A DNA stretch of 64,000 bases from Campylobacter helveticus (GCF_002080395.1 NZ_CP020478.1:1562886-1626885), one strand, 5' to 3'. Numbered from the stretch's first letter, positions 43,672 to 52,780 are shown. The notes: generated by a model not told the origin, from the sequence alone. Made by a program: numbers and translations.

Positions 43672-44318
43672 TGCTCAAATTCTTTAAGCTCTTTAGTTGT
43701 GCCAAGCAGTATCACAACATCGCCCGAAAAAGCTGTAATCGTCTCTAAATCAGGCAAAATTTCCCAGTCGGCATTGAGTTTTTTATAAGCGACAAGATGC
43801 ATATTTTGAGCGATGTGCTTGAGTGAATTTCCTGCCAATTTATCATCAACAATAATCTTTACCGCACGCATTGTATTAGAAGAAAGGTCAAAAACCTCAA
43901 AATCCATACTCTGCACCAAAAATTCCTTCACCAGTCTCTTCGCACTTTCTTTTTCTGGGTAAATCACCTTAGTCGCACCTAGCTTTGAAAGAATTTGCCC
44001 ATGAATGTTAGAAGTCGCTTTTGCTATGATATTACTCACGCCTATATCCTTAAGAGCCATTAAAGTCAAAATGCTTTTTTCAACATTTTCACCTATACTC
44101 ACAATCACAACCCCAAGGTCGTGAAAACCAGCCTCTTTAAGCGCGGCAGCATTTGTAGAGTCTAAGATATAAGCATAATTAACCGCACTTTGTATGCTTT
44201 TTAACGCCTCTTCGTCTTTATCGGCGATTACCACAGTATGCCCAGCAGCCAAAAGCTCCTCCGCTACAACAGAGCCAAATTTCCCAAGTCCTATCACTCC
44301 ATAAGTTAAATTCTTCAT
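43668..44318 (-). CDS. ktrA: KtrA/TrkA-family potassium channel regulatory subunit
   Basis: 216 aa. RCK_N nucleotide-binding domain with YGVIGLGKFGSVVAEELLAAGH and VIADKDEEALKSIQ near the N terminus, and an RCK_C domain after about residue 135. It sits on the cytoplasmic face of KtrB and gates K+ uptake according to bound nucleotide. Twelve bases after ktrB, same operon. Confidence 0.92.
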   Translation of the reverse strand: MKNLTYGVIGLGKFGSVVAEELLAAGHTVVIADKDEEALKSIQSAVNYAYILDSTNAAALKEAGFHDLGVVIVSIGENVEKSILTLMALKDIGVSNIIAKATSNIHGQILSKLGATKVIYPEKESAKRLVKEFLVQSMDFEVFDLSSNTMRAVKIIVDDKLAGNSLKHIAQNMHLVAYKKLNADWEILPDLETITAFSGDVVILLGTTKELKEFEH

Positions 44319-44329
44319 CGCTTCCCTTT

Positions 44330-45688
44330 TTACAAATTCACTTTACCCTGAGGGTATCTTAAATGCTTTACCTTATCTTGCCTGAAAACAGAAAGGAAAA
44401 AAGCAAATACCCCTATCCTTCCGCTTATCATCATTATAATAATAATAATTTTACTCACATCGCTAAATTTCGCACATAAAGAAAGTGTGCCACCATCTCC
44501 CACAGAAAGCCCCACGGTAGCAAAGGCTGAAGAGGTTTCAAAAAACAAAGCAATAAATTTAAAATCCGTCTCAAGCAAAGAAAGAGAAATAGCCGCCACA
44601 ACGATATAAACAGCCGAGCCAACGCTAATAATAAAAGCTCTACTAATGGTTTCTTGTGGAATTTCATAGCCAAACATTCTCACGCGCCCATTTCTCAAAG
44701 TCCAGTAAGCATAAAGTAAAAGCACCATCACGGTCGTTACTTTCATACCTCCAGCCGTTCCTCCGGGCGCACCACCTATCACCATAAATAAAGAGCCAAA
44801 AAACAAACTCGCATCTTTAAAGCCCGCAATGTCTAGGGTATTAAAACCCGAAGTGCGGTAATTTACAGCCGCAAAATAAGAAGCTAAAATTTTATCAAAA
44901 AAAGAAAAGTCGCCTATGGTTTTAGTATTATAATACTCAAAAATAAAAGTGATAAGGGTAGAAAAAATAATAAAAAATATCGTCGCAAAAACGACAATTT
45001 TCGTATGCAAACTAAGACTTTGCAAACGCTTTTTTTGAAAAAAATAAAGCTCAATCACCACAAAATACCCAAGTCCGCCGATAATCACAAGGGAAGTGAT
45101 GAGAAGATTGATAGTAATATCGTGTTTATACTCTAGCAAGCCATTTTCAAAAAGGATAAAACCTGAATTATTAAAAGCGCTTACCGCGTGGAAAAAACCA
45201 AACCATAAAGCCTTAGTAAAACTCATCTCTAAAGCAAAACGCAGGGTAAAAAGTATAGTCCCTATCAACTCTATGATAAAGATAAAAAGCAAAACTTTTT
45301 TAAAAAATTTAAAAATCCCCTCCATTGAAGGGTAAAGAAAGGACTCTTTAAGTAAATTTCTACCGCTAAAACCGACTTTTTTGCGTATGAGTATATAAAC
45401 AAAAAGCCCTATACCCATATAGCCCAAACCGCCTATTTGCACGAGTGCTAAGATGATAATTTGCCCCCAAAGTGTAAAGTCCGCAGCCGTGTTTTTCACA
45501 ACAAGTCCCGTCATACTTACAGCGGAAGTGCTAGTAAAAAAAGCATCTATAAAAGATATGGGCTTAGTGTGAGCCCAGTCAAAAGACAAAAGCACAGCAC
45601 CCAAAAAAGCGATGATAACATAACCCGCAAGAAAAATTTTAAAGGTGCGTCTATCTAGTCCAAATTGTTTCAAAAATCCTCTTTTCAA
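44330..45688 (-). CDS. ktrB: KtrB/TrkH-family potassium uptake protein
   Basis: 452 aa membrane protein with four pore repeats. Selectivity-loop glycines are seen in STSAVSMTGLVVKN, SAFNNSGFIL, YRTSGFNTLD and TSSAFATVGLSVGDGG. A TTG start (45686–45688) gives the family's usual N terminus (KRGFLKQFGLDRRTF); no ATG does. Divergent from tRNA-Phe with 113 bases between them that show only AT-rich promoter-like sequence. Confidence 0.92.
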   Translation of the reverse strand: MKRGFLKQFGLDRRTFKIFLAGYVIIAFLGAVLLSFDWAHTKPISFIDAFFTSTSAVSMTGLVVKNTAADFTLWGQIIILALVQIGGLGYMGIGLFVYILIRKKVGFSGRNLLKESFLYPSMEGIFKFFKKVLLFIFIIELIGTILFTLRFALEMSFTKALWFGFFHAVSAFNNSGFILFENGLLEYKHDITINLLITSLVIIGGLGYFVVIELYFFQKKRLQSLSLHTKIVVFATIFFIIFSTLITFIFEYYNTKTIGDFSFFDKILASYFAAVNYRTSGFNTLDIAGFKDASLFFGSLFMVIGGAPGGTAGGMKVTTVMVLLLYAYWTLRNGRVRMFGYEIPQETISRAFIISVGSAVYIVVAAISLSLLETDFKFIALFFETSSAFATVGLSVGDGGTLSLCAKFSDVSKIIIIIMMISGRIGVFAFFLSVFRQDKVKHLRYPQGKVNL

Positions 45689-45801
45689 GTTAAAAACTTT
45701 AATTCTATCTTATCAAAACTTTAAAAAATATAAAACAAATTTAGGAATTTTAAACTTATATTAAAGTTAAAAAGATAGAATTACATTTTTATATTTTGCG
45801 T

Positions 45802-45877
45802 GGTTGGATAGCTCAGTCGGTAGAGCAGCAGACTGAAAATCTGCGTGTCGGCAGTTCGATTCTGCCTCTAACCACCA
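45802..45877 (+). tRNA. tRNA-Phe (anticodon GAA), CCA encoded
   Basis: 76 nt. The acceptor arms GGTTGGA and TCTAACC pair with one G-T wobble, the D arm GCTC...GAGC, anticodon arm GCAGA CTGAAAA TCTGC with GAA, and T arm GGCAG TTCGATT CTGCC all close. A encodes the discriminator and CCA is present. It borders the decayed restriction-modification locus. Confidence 0.97.
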
Positions 45878-45914
45878 TCTTATTAGCTTTCTATTAAAAT
45901 TTTATCAACAAAAA

Positions 45915-46055
45915 TTAAAGTTTGAATAATTCGCAATGGTCTATCTTAAATTGAAGCATTTTCGCACTTTCTCTACCTCCATCACCGCCTTTTCTTTGCA
46001 TAGTAACTTTGCCTATTTTAAGGCTTCCCTGCGGAGAAAATTTAACAATATCACT
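45915..46055 (-). pseudogene. C-terminal remnant of a Type II restriction endonuclease
   Basis: An open stretch of 46 codons ending in TAA at 45915–45917, directly downstream of two stops (TAA TGA) and without a start codon. It reads SLKIGKVTMQRKGGDGGRES then AKMLQFKIDHCELF, which is how I remember the C terminus of HaeIII- or MvaI/BcnI-like enzymes; the subtype is uncertain. The rest of the enzyme gene is absent, so it is a fragment. Confidence 0.6.
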
Positions 46056-46058
46056 TCA

Positions 46059-46439
46059 TTAAAGGGCTTTAAACTCTAATTTTTCCCTTTCCCAAACGCC
46101 CCATTTTTCTAAATCATAGCTTTTTTCTATGAGATAAAAATTTAAGCCATTTTCACCGCACTGCTTCACACTAACTAGCTCAAAAATATAATCTAACTCT
46201 TTATTAATGTAAGCCTCTTCAGCGATTTCTTTTAACTCGTTTAAGGATTTTCCTAACATTAGCTTTCTATGCTCCTCTTCGCTTATATCCTCCCATAAAA
46301 CGCCATAACCCACCAAAAACTCCGCATAATAAATTCTTAAATTCTCCAAAGCCTCACTTAAATCACCAAACAACTTAATTTCTTGCAAAATTTCATCACT
46401 TCTATTTTCGCCCATATATTTTAAAAGCACACCATACAT
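46059..46439 (-). CDS. Hypothetical protein in decayed restriction locus
   Basis: 126 aa, acidic and helical (NRSDEILQEIKLFGDLSEAL, EEAYINKELDYIFELVSVKQ), no motif recognised. The start ATG overlaps the end of the DUF3883 gene by one base. Its last codons are followed immediately by the restriction enzyme remnant in the same frame. It may be an accessory of the former restriction system, but only position supports that. Confidence 0.55.
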   Translation of the reverse strand: MYGVLLKYMGENRSDEILQEIKLFGDLSEALENLRIYYAEFLVGYGVLWEDISEEEHRKLMLGKSLNELKEIAEEAYINKELDYIFELVSVKQCGENGLNFYLIEKSYDLEKWGVWEREKLEFKAL

Positions 46440-47173
46440 TACACTAATCCTTGATAAGATATTTGCACACTTTTATTTTGTTTAAAATCAAAATGTTTTA
46501 AAGGATTGAAAAATAAACTTTCTTTCGGCATTTCTTTTAAATTTCTTACAACAAACAAACAATAATTTTCCTTAAATTTATCTGCCATTTCATACTCTTT
46601 TTGCGTGAGTAAAAACTGCCCCTTATCTTCACTAAGTCCCTTAACCTCTACGCAAATTTGCTTATGATTTAAATCAAGCTTAAAATCAAAACCGCAACCA
46701 AATTCTCCAACATCAAGCACATTAAAATTTACAAAATGCTTTTTAAAATTTTGTAAAAAATACTGCTCCGCAGCCTTACCTGTGGCCACTCTTTTGATAA
46801 AACTTGTCTCTAATTTAAAATCTAAAAATTCACTCACTTGTAATTTTGCTTCATAATTTTCAATTAAAAAGCTAGAGATTAAATTTTTAAAAGATTCAAA
46901 TTCTATATCTTTATATTTTTCAAAAATGATTTTTGTATAAGTTCTAAGTTCTCTTTTGTGCCAACCCTTTCTAGCATTATCAAAATAAGGGTCAAATTCA
47001 TCTCTATAATTTTTAATATTACTAGGCTTACCTTGCAAAGAAAGCCCTAAGATGTTAAAGGCTTCTATAAAGCTGGAAAAGCCTAGAGCCTTGTAAGCTA
47101 AGGTATCAAATTTAGAAAGAAACAAACCACAAAGGATAAGCTTATCTCTATTTTTTACAGCGATTTTAGGCAT
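46439..47173 (-). CDS. DUF3883-domain, nuclease-fold-like protein
   Basis: 244 aa from the ATG at 47171–47173 with AAGGAAAG upstream; a longer in-frame start would run back into the methylase fragment. The N-terminal part (LILCGLFLSKFDTLAYKALG, EFDPYFDNARKGWHKREL) is of unknown type. The C-terminal part, EFGCGFDFKLDLNHKQICVEVKGLSEDKGQFLLTQKEYEMA, has the Asp ... Glu-Val-Lys spacing of DUF3883/PD-(D/E)XK-like domains often found beside restriction enzymes. It may be the restriction or a helper component of the lost system. Confidence 0.7.
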   Translation of the reverse strand: MPKIAVKNRDKLILCGLFLSKFDTLAYKALGFSSFIEAFNILGLSLQGKPSNIKNYRDEFDPYFDNARKGWHKRELRTYTKIIFEKYKDIEFESFKNLISSFLIENYEAKLQVSEFLDFKLETSFIKRVATGKAAEQYFLQNFKKHFVNFNVLDVGEFGCGFDFKLDLNHKQICVEVKGLSEDKGQFLLTQKEYEMADKFKENYCLFVVRNLKEMPKESLFFNPLKHFDFKQNKSVQISYQGLV

Positions 47174-47255
47174 AGCTTTCCTTACACAATAAAAATAGAC
47201 TTTCCAAGCTAAGACGCCCACCGCCAATGCCGCTACAAAAATCTATGAAAGTCAT
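47166..47255 (-). pseudogene. 5' remnant of a DNA cytosine-5 methyltransferase
   Basis: ATG at 47253–47255 overlaps the msrQ stop (ATGA). The first codons read MTFIDFCSGIGGGRLSLESL, motif I of cytosine-5 methylases, then the frame runs FLLCKESYA and stops at 47166–47168. The remaining 300 or so residues of such an enzyme are missing, and the break lies where the DUF3883 gene begins, so an internal deletion is the simplest reading. Confidence 0.75.
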
Positions 47256-47815
47256 TTTTTACCCTTAAAATAACAATTATAACGCAAAATGAAATAAAGC
47301 AAAGATAAACCTAAGGCTAGATATTCAAAAATGTAAGGCACTTTTGCGGATAAAAAATAATGATAACTTGCTATCACAAGGCATAAATAGCCAAGTTTTC
47401 TTACTTTTTCAAGCTTTTTAAAACGCTTAAACGAACTTAAAAACATTAAAAAAATGATGATAAAAGCCACAAAACCACTTCCCTCAAAAACCCTTGTACT
47501 AATGTCTTCATAAAGTTTTACGACGCTTAAATTCTTAGAAAAAACAAAATACACCAAAAAATGCAAAAAAACCCAAATTCCCCCAAAAAGTCCTAATAAT
47601 TTTGGATAGGTTTTTGTGTATTTAAATTTGAAAAGAGAAAAAATAATGCTTAAGTGCAAAAACAAAAGTGCGAAAATGCCCGTATAAAAATAAAGCTCTA
47701 AAATTAAATCAAAACCAAAAAAAATATTATAAACGATAAAAGAAACAGAAAAAATAAAACTGAAAATAAAAGCACAAAAAGCCAAATTCTTATAAAATTT
47801 AGCCTTTAAACACAT
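47252..47815 (-). CDS. msrQ: MsrQ, heme-binding membrane subunit of the methionine sulfoxide reductase system
   Basis: 187 aa from the ATG at 47813–47815 (TGATG with the msrP stop). About six membrane helices with a histidine in FLHLSIIFSLFKF and further histidines in WVFLHFLVYFVFS and IASYHYFL, the YedZ heme ligands. It passes electrons from the quinone pool to periplasmic MsrP. Confidence 0.88.
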   Translation of the reverse strand: MCLKAKFYKNLAFCAFIFSFIFSVSFIVYNIFFGFDLILELYFYTGIFALLFLHLSIIFSLFKFKYTKTYPKLLGLFGGIWVFLHFLVYFVFSKNLSVVKLYEDISTRVFEGSGFVAFIIIFLMFLSSFKRFKKLEKVRKLGYLCLVIASYHYFLSAKVPYIFEYLALGLSLLYFILRYNCYFKGKK

Positions 47816-48705
47816 CAAAAATTCACTTTCAAATCCATACCATCATACAAATGAGCAACTTCTTTTTCATAGCCATTAAACAAAAGTGTAGGCTTAGTGA
47901 AAAACTCGCCCAAAGCCCTCTCATCTGCTTGAGACCATCTAGGGTGGGAGACTTTAGGATTGACATTAGCATAAAAGCCATATTCATCAGGTGCATAAGC
48001 TTGCCAAGTGCTTATAGGCTGCTCTTTCACAAATTCGATTTTAACGATGGACTTGATGCTTTTAAAGCCATATTTCCAAGGAACAACAAGGCGTATAGGA
48101 GCGCCATTTTGTGCTAAAAGTGGCTTTTTATACATACCTACGGCTAAAATGCTTAGAGGATTCATCGCCTCATCTAGTCTTAAAGCTTCGACATAAGGGT
48201 ATTTAAGACTTGGAAAAAGAGCGTTTTGGTCAGGAAAACGCTGCTTATCTAAAAGCGTGGTAAATTTGACAAATCTCGCCTCACTTGTAGGCTTGACCTT
48301 TTCTATCAAATGCCTTAATTCAAAGCCCACCCAAGGAACAACCATAGACCAAGTTTCCACACAACGAAAACGATAAATTCTCTCCTCCAAAGGAAATGCT
48401 AAAAAATCTTGCATATTTAGCTTTAAAGGCTGCTCCACCTCCCCACTTATCGTAACCTCCCAATCCTTAGTTGTGAAATTTTTAGCACACTCTACGGCTT
48501 CTTTTTTATTAACAGAAAACTCGTAAAAATTCACATAAGTTGTAGCGAGTTTTTCATCGCTTAATTTTAAATCTTTAGCACTCTCATCAGTCTTAAAATC
48601 AAGCTCCAAAAGCTTCGCTTCAACCAACGCTGGACTTAGCAAAGCTCCAACGCCAAGTTTAAGAAATTCTCTTCTTTTTTTATATAAATTTTCTGGGGTT
48701 ATCAT
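47815..48705 (-). CDS. msrP: MsrP, periplasmic molybdoenzyme reducing methionine sulfoxide
   Basis: 296 aa from the ATG at 48703–48705, which puts a twin-arginine signal at the front (KKRREFLKLGVGALLSPAL). The molybdenum-ligand cysteine is in YRFRCVETWSMVVPWVGFEL near residue 120, and MYKKPLLAQNGAPIRLVVPWKYGFKSIKSI is the YedY-type end of the domain. It repairs oxidised periplasmic proteins. A longer in-frame start extends into pyrF and is rejected. Confidence 0.92.
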   Translation of the reverse strand: MITPENLYKKRREFLKLGVGALLSPALVEAKLLELDFKTDESAKDLKLSDEKLATTYVNFYEFSVNKKEAVECAKNFTTKDWEVTISGEVEQPLKLNMQDFLAFPLEERIYRFRCVETWSMVVPWVGFELRHLIEKVKPTSEARFVKFTTLLDKQRFPDQNALFPSLKYPYVEALRLDEAMNPLSILAVGMYKKPLLAQNGAPIRLVVPWKYGFKSIKSIVKIEFVKEQPISTWQAYAPDEYGFYANVNPKVSHPRWSQADERALGEFFTKPTLLFNGYEKEVAHLYDGMDLKVNF

Positions 48706-48713
48706 CACCGTCC

Positions 48714-49394
48714 TTACAAATTTGCAAGAATTTTTTCGCACACTTCTTTGGGATTTAAAGCCTCGTAAATAGGACGCCCAACAACTATAAAATCGCTCTT
48801 ATTCTCTTTTGCACTCTTCAAATTTGCCACTCTTTTTTGGTCATTTGCCTCTTCTTTAAAAGGACGGATGGCAGGAGTTAGAGTTAAGAAATTCTCACTT
48901 GTATTTTGCTTAATCAAAAGACTTTCAAAAACAGAACAAACCATACCATCAAGCCCACTTTCATAAGCTAATTTTGAAAAATTAACAACAGCTTCTTCTA
49001 AATTTTGTCTATAAACACTATAAAATTCCTCTTCATCAAAGCTCGTTAGTGCCGACACACCAAGCACCAAAGGGCGTTTTGAGGCTTTATCTAATCTTTG
49101 CATAACACTTTGCATAGCCTTTTTTCCAGCACTTGCGTGAAGATTTATCATATCAACGCCAAGTTTAGCACACTCCTCACACGCATCCGCCATAGTGTTT
49201 GGAATGTCATAAATTTTTAAATCCAAAAAAATAGGCTGTAGGCTAATTTTTCTTACTTCCTCTATAAATTTAAAACCATCTCTTATATAAGTCCTAAGCC
49301 CTATTTTAAGCCATATATCAAGCCCTTTTAACTCTTTTATAAGCTCTAAACACTTCTCTTTACTTTCCAAGTCCAAAGCCACACAAAGCTTCAT
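48714..49394 (-). CDS. pyrF: Orotidine-5'-phosphate decarboxylase
   Basis: 226 aa. It makes [23 protein letters not shown] begins the barrel, [20 protein letters not shown] holds the catalytic Asp-Lys-Asp set and LTPAIRPF plus [13 protein letters not shown] give the phosphate site. The last 4 bases overlap with nusB. Confidence 0.95.
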   Translation of the reverse strand: MKLCVALDLESKEKCLELIKELKGLDIWLKIGLRTYIRDGFKFIEEVRKISLQPIFLDLKIYDIPNTMADACEECAKLGVDMINLHASAGKKAMQSVMQRLDKASKRPLVLGVSALTSFDEEEFYSVYRQNLEEAVVNFSKLAYESGLDGMVCSVFESLLIKQNTSENFLTLTPAIRPFKEEANDQKRVANLKSAKENKSDFIVVGRPIYEALNPKEVCEKILANL

Positions 49395-49789
49395 TTTTCA
49401 GCCTTTTGCATACCATCTAAAACACCATTGATAAGCTTAGGGGCGTTTTCATTTGCTAGCTCTTTTGCAAGCTCCACAGCTTCATTTATCACAATAGCCG
49501 CTAAAGTGTCAGTATATAAAAGCTCAAAAGCCCCAAGCCTTAAAATCGCCCTTTCAATGTGTCCTATTTGGTGAATTTTATTTTCGTTTAAAAAGATATC
49601 AATGCGTTCATCTAAACTTTCTAAATGCTCCAAAACTCCATTATACAAGCTTAATGTAAAATTTTTTGCTTCGTTACGAATCTTTTTTTCATTTAAAAAT
49701 TCATCAACAAAATTCTCATTTTTACCATTTAACTCTAAAGCATAAAGCAAAGAAATCACACTTTGTCTAACCTGATGTCTGCTTGCCAT
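49391..49789 (-). CDS. nusB: Transcription antitermination factor NusB
   Basis: 132 aa helical RNA-binding protein used in rRNA antitermination. [20 protein letters not shown] and [48 protein letters not shown] are the family pattern. Two bases separate it from ribH. Confidence 0.95.
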   Translation of the reverse strand: MASRHQVRQSVISLLYALELNGKNENFVDEFLNEKKIRNEAKNFTLSLYNGVLEHLESLDERIDIFLNENKIHQIGHIERAILRLGAFELLYTDTLAAIVINEAVELAKELANENAPKLINGVLDGMQKAEK

Positions 49790-49790
49790 C

Positions 49791-50264
49791 TTAAGCCCTT
49801 AAAACGCTAGTAAGTCCTAGCATTTCCACTAAACTTACCATAGCTTCAAAGCCTTTATTTCCAGCTTTTGAGCCTGCTCTTTCTATGGCTTGTTCTAAAT
49901 TATCTGTCGTTAAAACGCCAAAGCTTACAGGCACATTGTATTTCAAGCTTACATTTGCTATTCCCTTGGTCGTTTCAGCCGAAACATAGTCAAAATGCGG
50001 CGTTGAGCCTCTTATCACTGCACCCAAACAACAAATCGCATCAAATTTCTTGCTTTCTATCGCCGTTTTAAGAGCAAAAGGCACTTCAAAAGCACCCGGC
50101 ACTAGAATAAGGCTTAAATTTTCCTCTTTTCCTCCGTGTCTTAAAAACGCATCTTTTGCACCCTCGACCAAGCGGTCTGTAATGATATGATTAAATCTTG
50201 AATTAATAATAGCAATCCTCTCATCACCTTTTAAATTTAGCTTTCCCTCTAAAATTTGCATCAT
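49791..50264 (-). CDS. ribH: 6,7-dimethyl-8-ribityllumazine synthase
   Basis: 157 aa. It makes lumazine, the direct precursor of riboflavin. [36 protein letters not shown] and [20 protein letters not shown] are diagnostic, the last with the active-site His. Two ATGs in tandem (50264, 50261); either may serve. Confidence 0.96.
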   Translation of the reverse strand: MMQILEGKLNLKGDERIAIINSRFNHIITDRLVEGAKDAFLRHGGKEENLSLILVPGAFEVPFALKTAIESKKFDAICCLGAVIRGSTPHFDYVSAETTKGIANVSLKYNVPVSFGVLTTDNLEQAIERAGSKAGNKGFEAMVSLVEMLGLTSVLRA

Positions 50265-51074
50265 TTATCCTTTTATAGTTTCTTGAATTTTTAAAAGTGT
50301 CGCAACACAATCTTTCAAACGCTTTATATCAAGCATATTTGCCCCATCACACAAAGCTTCGCAAGGATTAATGTGCGTCTCAAAGAAAAAGCCATCAACC
50401 CCAACAGCCGCCGCAGCCCTTGCCAAAGGCGGGGCAAATTCGCTCTTTCCGCCGCTACTACCCCCAGCAGCCCCTGGCATTTGCACACTATGCGTTGCAT
50501 CAAAAATCACAGGTGCAAATTCACGCATAATCACCAAAGAACGCATATCAACAACTAAATTCCCATAGCCAAAACTACTCCCCCTCTCTGCCACAAAAAC
50601 GCCATTTTCTTCTGCCACTTTATAGCCTTGAGATTTGACATTTCGAGTTTCTAGAACTTTTTTAATGCTATATTGTATATCGCTTGGAGTGAGAAACTGC
50701 CCTTTTTTAATATTAACTTTTGCAGAAGTTTTTGCCGCTGCGACAAGCAAATCTGTTTGACGACATAAAAAGGCAGGAATTTGAAGCACATCGGCAACCT
50801 CGCTTACTCTCTTTGCTTGCCAACTTTCGTGGATATCTGTTAAAATTTGCATACGAAATTTTTCTTTGACTTTTTGCAAAATTTCTAAACCTTTTTCAGG
50901 TCCCGGACCACGAAAAGAACTAATGCTTGTGCGATTTGCCTTATCAAAACTTGACTTAAAATAAAAATCGATTTTTTCATTTTCATTAAATTCTTGCAAA
51001 GCCTCTGCTACGCTAAAGACAAGCTCTTCGCTTTCTATCACACAAGGACCTGCAATTAAAATCATTTTTTTCAT
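50265..51074 (-). CDS. kdsA: 3-deoxy-D-manno-octulosonate 8-phosphate synthase
   Basis: 269 aa. It condenses arabinose-5-phosphate with PEP to make Kdo-8-phosphate for the LOS inner core. [59 protein letters not shown] and [19 protein letters not shown] are conserved signatures. It begins the kdsA–ribH–nusB–pyrF–msrP–msrQ operon. Confidence 0.96.
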   Translation of the reverse strand: MKKMILIAGPCVIESEELVFSVAEALQEFNENEKIDFYFKSSFDKANRTSISSFRGPGPEKGLEILQKVKEKFRMQILTDIHESWQAKRVSEVADVLQIPAFLCRQTDLLVAAAKTSAKVNIKKGQFLTPSDIQYSIKKVLETRNVKSQGYKVAEENGVFVAERGSSFGYGNLVVDMRSLVIMREFAPVIFDATHSVQMPGAAGGSSGGKSEFAPPLARAAAAVGVDGFFFETHINPCEALCDGANMLDIKRLKDCVATLLKIQETIKG

Positions 51075-51139
51075 TACTTTTCCTCTACGAATTTGGAGCG
51101 ATTATAACAAAGAAAATTTAATTATGTGTATTTGAGAGA

Positions 51140-51161
51140 AAAACCCTCTTAAGAGGGTTTT
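51140..51161. terminator. Terminator after fldA
   Basis: A perfect 22-base palindrome, AAAACCCTCTT and its complement, lies 4 bases beyond the fldA stop and is followed on the minus strand by a T run. Confidence 0.78.
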
Positions 51162-51165
51162 AAGC

Positions 51166-51657
51166 TTAAGAAAATTGAGGTTTTATTTGTGCTATCCAAG
51201 CGTCAATTCTTGCTTCTGTTTGGTCTTCTTGATTGTCATTATCCAAAGCCAAACCTACAAATTTGCCATCAACAACCGCATCGCTAGATTCAAAAGTATA
51301 GCCTTCAGTTGAAACTTCGCCCACTAAATTTGCTCCGGCATTTTTTAAATTTTGTGCTAATTTTCCCATACCACCACAATAAGTATCAGAATAGCTTTCA
51401 CTATCACCCATTCCAAACACTGCTACAACCTTACCGCTAAGATTTAATGCTGAAAAATCAAAACTATCCCAGTCATCTTGCAAATCGCCACTTCCCCAAG
51501 TCGAAGTTCCACAGATAAGCTTATCGTAAGAATTTATCTTTGCCGCATCAACATCTGCTATGTTTAAAACATCGCTAATTCCAAGCTTAGATGCGATGGT
51601 ATTTGCCGCACTTTCAGTATTTCCCATAGCACTTCCGTAAATTACTGCTACTGACAT
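51166..51657 (-). CDS. fldA: Flavodoxin
   Basis: 163 aa. AVIYGSAMGNTESAANTIAS is the FMN-phosphate loop, then CGTSTWGSGDLQDDWDSF and GDSESYSDTYCGGMGKLAQ around the isoalloxazine ring. In campylobacters flavodoxin carries electrons from pyruvate and 2-oxoglutarate oxidoreductases. It stands alone between its terminator and the DUF2325-like gene. RBS AAGGAG is near the ATG. Confidence 0.95.
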   Translation of the reverse strand: MSVAVIYGSAMGNTESAANTIASKLGISDVLNIADVDAAKINSYDKLICGTSTWGSGDLQDDWDSFDFSALNLSGKVVAVFGMGDSESYSDTYCGGMGKLAQNLKNAGANLVGEVSTEGYTFESSDAVVDGKFVGLALDNDNQEDQTEARIDAWIAQIKPQFS

Positions 51658-51735
51658 TTGTTCTCCTTAAAAATTTGTTTAACACGCGTTAATTTTAGCA
51701 TAGTTTTTCTAAATCACACAAAAAAAGTTTTATTT

Positions 51736-52050
51736 CTAAATATTTGGGCAAGAAAATTTTTTATCTAATTTAAAAATTTTACAATATTCACAATACACAC
51801 AACTCACGCTTCTTTTAGCACACACTAAAGGAATTTTGCGTTTTTTAACTTCTGTTTTAATTTTTTTCATTGTATTGTGGTTTAAAAAACTTGTTAGCAT
51901 AACCACGCATTGCGTATCGCTTGGAATAGGTTTTTTATTAACCCTATTTTCATTTCTAGCATCCCAATGCACTATCTTTTTTGCACCTAAATCGTGTAAA
52001 ACAGCCCGAATAGGCGTAATTTCATCTGCACCGATAACCAAAACTGACAT
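51736..52050 (-). CDS. DUF2325-like small protein with a cysteine cluster
   Basis: 104 aa. SVLVIGADEITPIRAVLHDL and CVVMLTSFLNHNTMKKIKTE give a Rossmann-like half typical of DUF2325. The C-terminal end holds five cysteines (CAKRSVSCVYCEYC and SCPNI), possibly a metal or redox site. A strong Fur-box-like palindrome lies upstream, so iron control is likely. Function unknown. Confidence 0.65.
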   Translation of the reverse strand: MSVLVIGADEITPIRAVLHDLGAKKIVHWDARNENRVNKKPIPSDTQCVVMLTSFLNHNTMKKIKTEVKKRKIPLVCAKRSVSCVYCEYCKIFKLDKKFSCPNI

Positions 52051-52070
52051 TGTTCTTCCTTTCTTATTTT

Positions 52071-52086
52071 GATAATAATTATTATA
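52071..52086 (-). promoter_or_regulatory. Probable Fur box upstream of the DUF2325-like gene
   Basis: GATAATAATTATTATA contains a perfect 14-base palindrome (ATAATAATTATTAT) and fits the GATAAT-n-ATTATC core with one mismatch. It sits 20 bases before the start at 52050. Confidence 0.6.
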
Positions 52087-52138
52087 TTATAAAAAGCTAA
52101 ATAAATTTTGAAATGTATTATCAAAACAGAAAAGAAAT

Positions 52139-52780
52139 TTAAGTTAAAATTTCATAAAAACTTAAACTTGTCGCACCAAATTTTTTTAATTTTACTCTTG
52201 TGAAATTTGCGATATTTTCAGGCGTTTTAGCCTTGCTTTGGTGTTCAAAAATTATCCTTTCAACCAAACTTAAATCAAGTCTTGTTAAAAAATGAAAAAT
52301 TTTATTATAAATCCCCTCAAAGCCCTGTCTCACATCAAAGGGGGGGTCAAAATATAAAATTGTAGGTTCATTAAGCCTTTTTAAAAGCTCGGGCAAAAGC
52401 AAAAAAGTATCTGCGTTTAAAATTTCAAGCTCAGCGTTGAGAGATTTAGCATTTTGCGAAGCGATTTTAAAAGCATTTCTATCAAGCTCAATCGCATAAG
52501 CCTTTAAAGCATAATTACTTAAAGCCTCAGCAGCCATCAAAGCACTACCCCCAAATGCCTCGATAAAAATTCTCCCTCTTAAATGCTCTCTTAAAACATT
52601 AAAAACACAAGCTCTCACTATGCTTTTTGTGCTTCTAGTTTTATCGAGGCTAGGCAAAAGAAATTTTTTGCCCTTAAATTTCCCACTTTCTATTGTCGTA
52701 TAAAGTTTTAAAGATTTTTTAGGAGTAGAATTTTTGTAATTTTTCAAAAATTCTTTTACGCTAGGAAAGCTCTCATTCAT
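52139..52780 (-). CDS. rsmD: 16S rRNA (guanine(966)-N(2))-methyltransferase RsmD-like
   Basis: 213 aa. It is expected to methylate G966 of 16S rRNA. GKFKGKKFLLPSLDKTRSTK begins the protein, IFIEAFGGSALMAAEALSNY is the SAM motif and TILYFDPPFDV carries the DPPF catalytic motif. A 7-G run near the DPPF codon is short and probably stable. It overlaps the next upstream gene by 8 bases. Confidence 0.88.
   Translation of the reverse strand: MNESFPSVKEFLKNYKNSTPKKSLKLYTTIESGKFKGKKFLLPSLDKTRSTKSIVRACVFNVLREHLRGRIFIEAFGGSALMAAEALSNYALKAYAIELDRNAFKIASQNAKSLNAELEILNADTFLLLPELLKRLNEPTILYFDPPFDVRQGFEGIYNKIFHFLTRLDLSLVERIIFEHQSKAKTPENIANFTRVKLKKFGATSLSFYEILT

Noticed and set aside
46439-47227. Longer start of the DUF3883 gene at 47227
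   Set aside because: The first 18 codons overlap the methylase fragment in another frame and have no ribosome site; the ATG at 47173 has AAGGAAAG.
45915-47255. Toxin-antitoxin pair (two small overlapping genes)
   Set aside because: The flanking methylase and restriction fragments and the DUF3883 Glu-Val-Lys motif fit a restriction locus better; no toxin fold is visible.
52325-52345. Seven-G run in rsmD as a phase-variable site
   Set aside because: Seven G is below the length of the active tracts here, the gene is a housekeeping rRNA methylase, and the frame codes the fixed DPPF motif right beside it.
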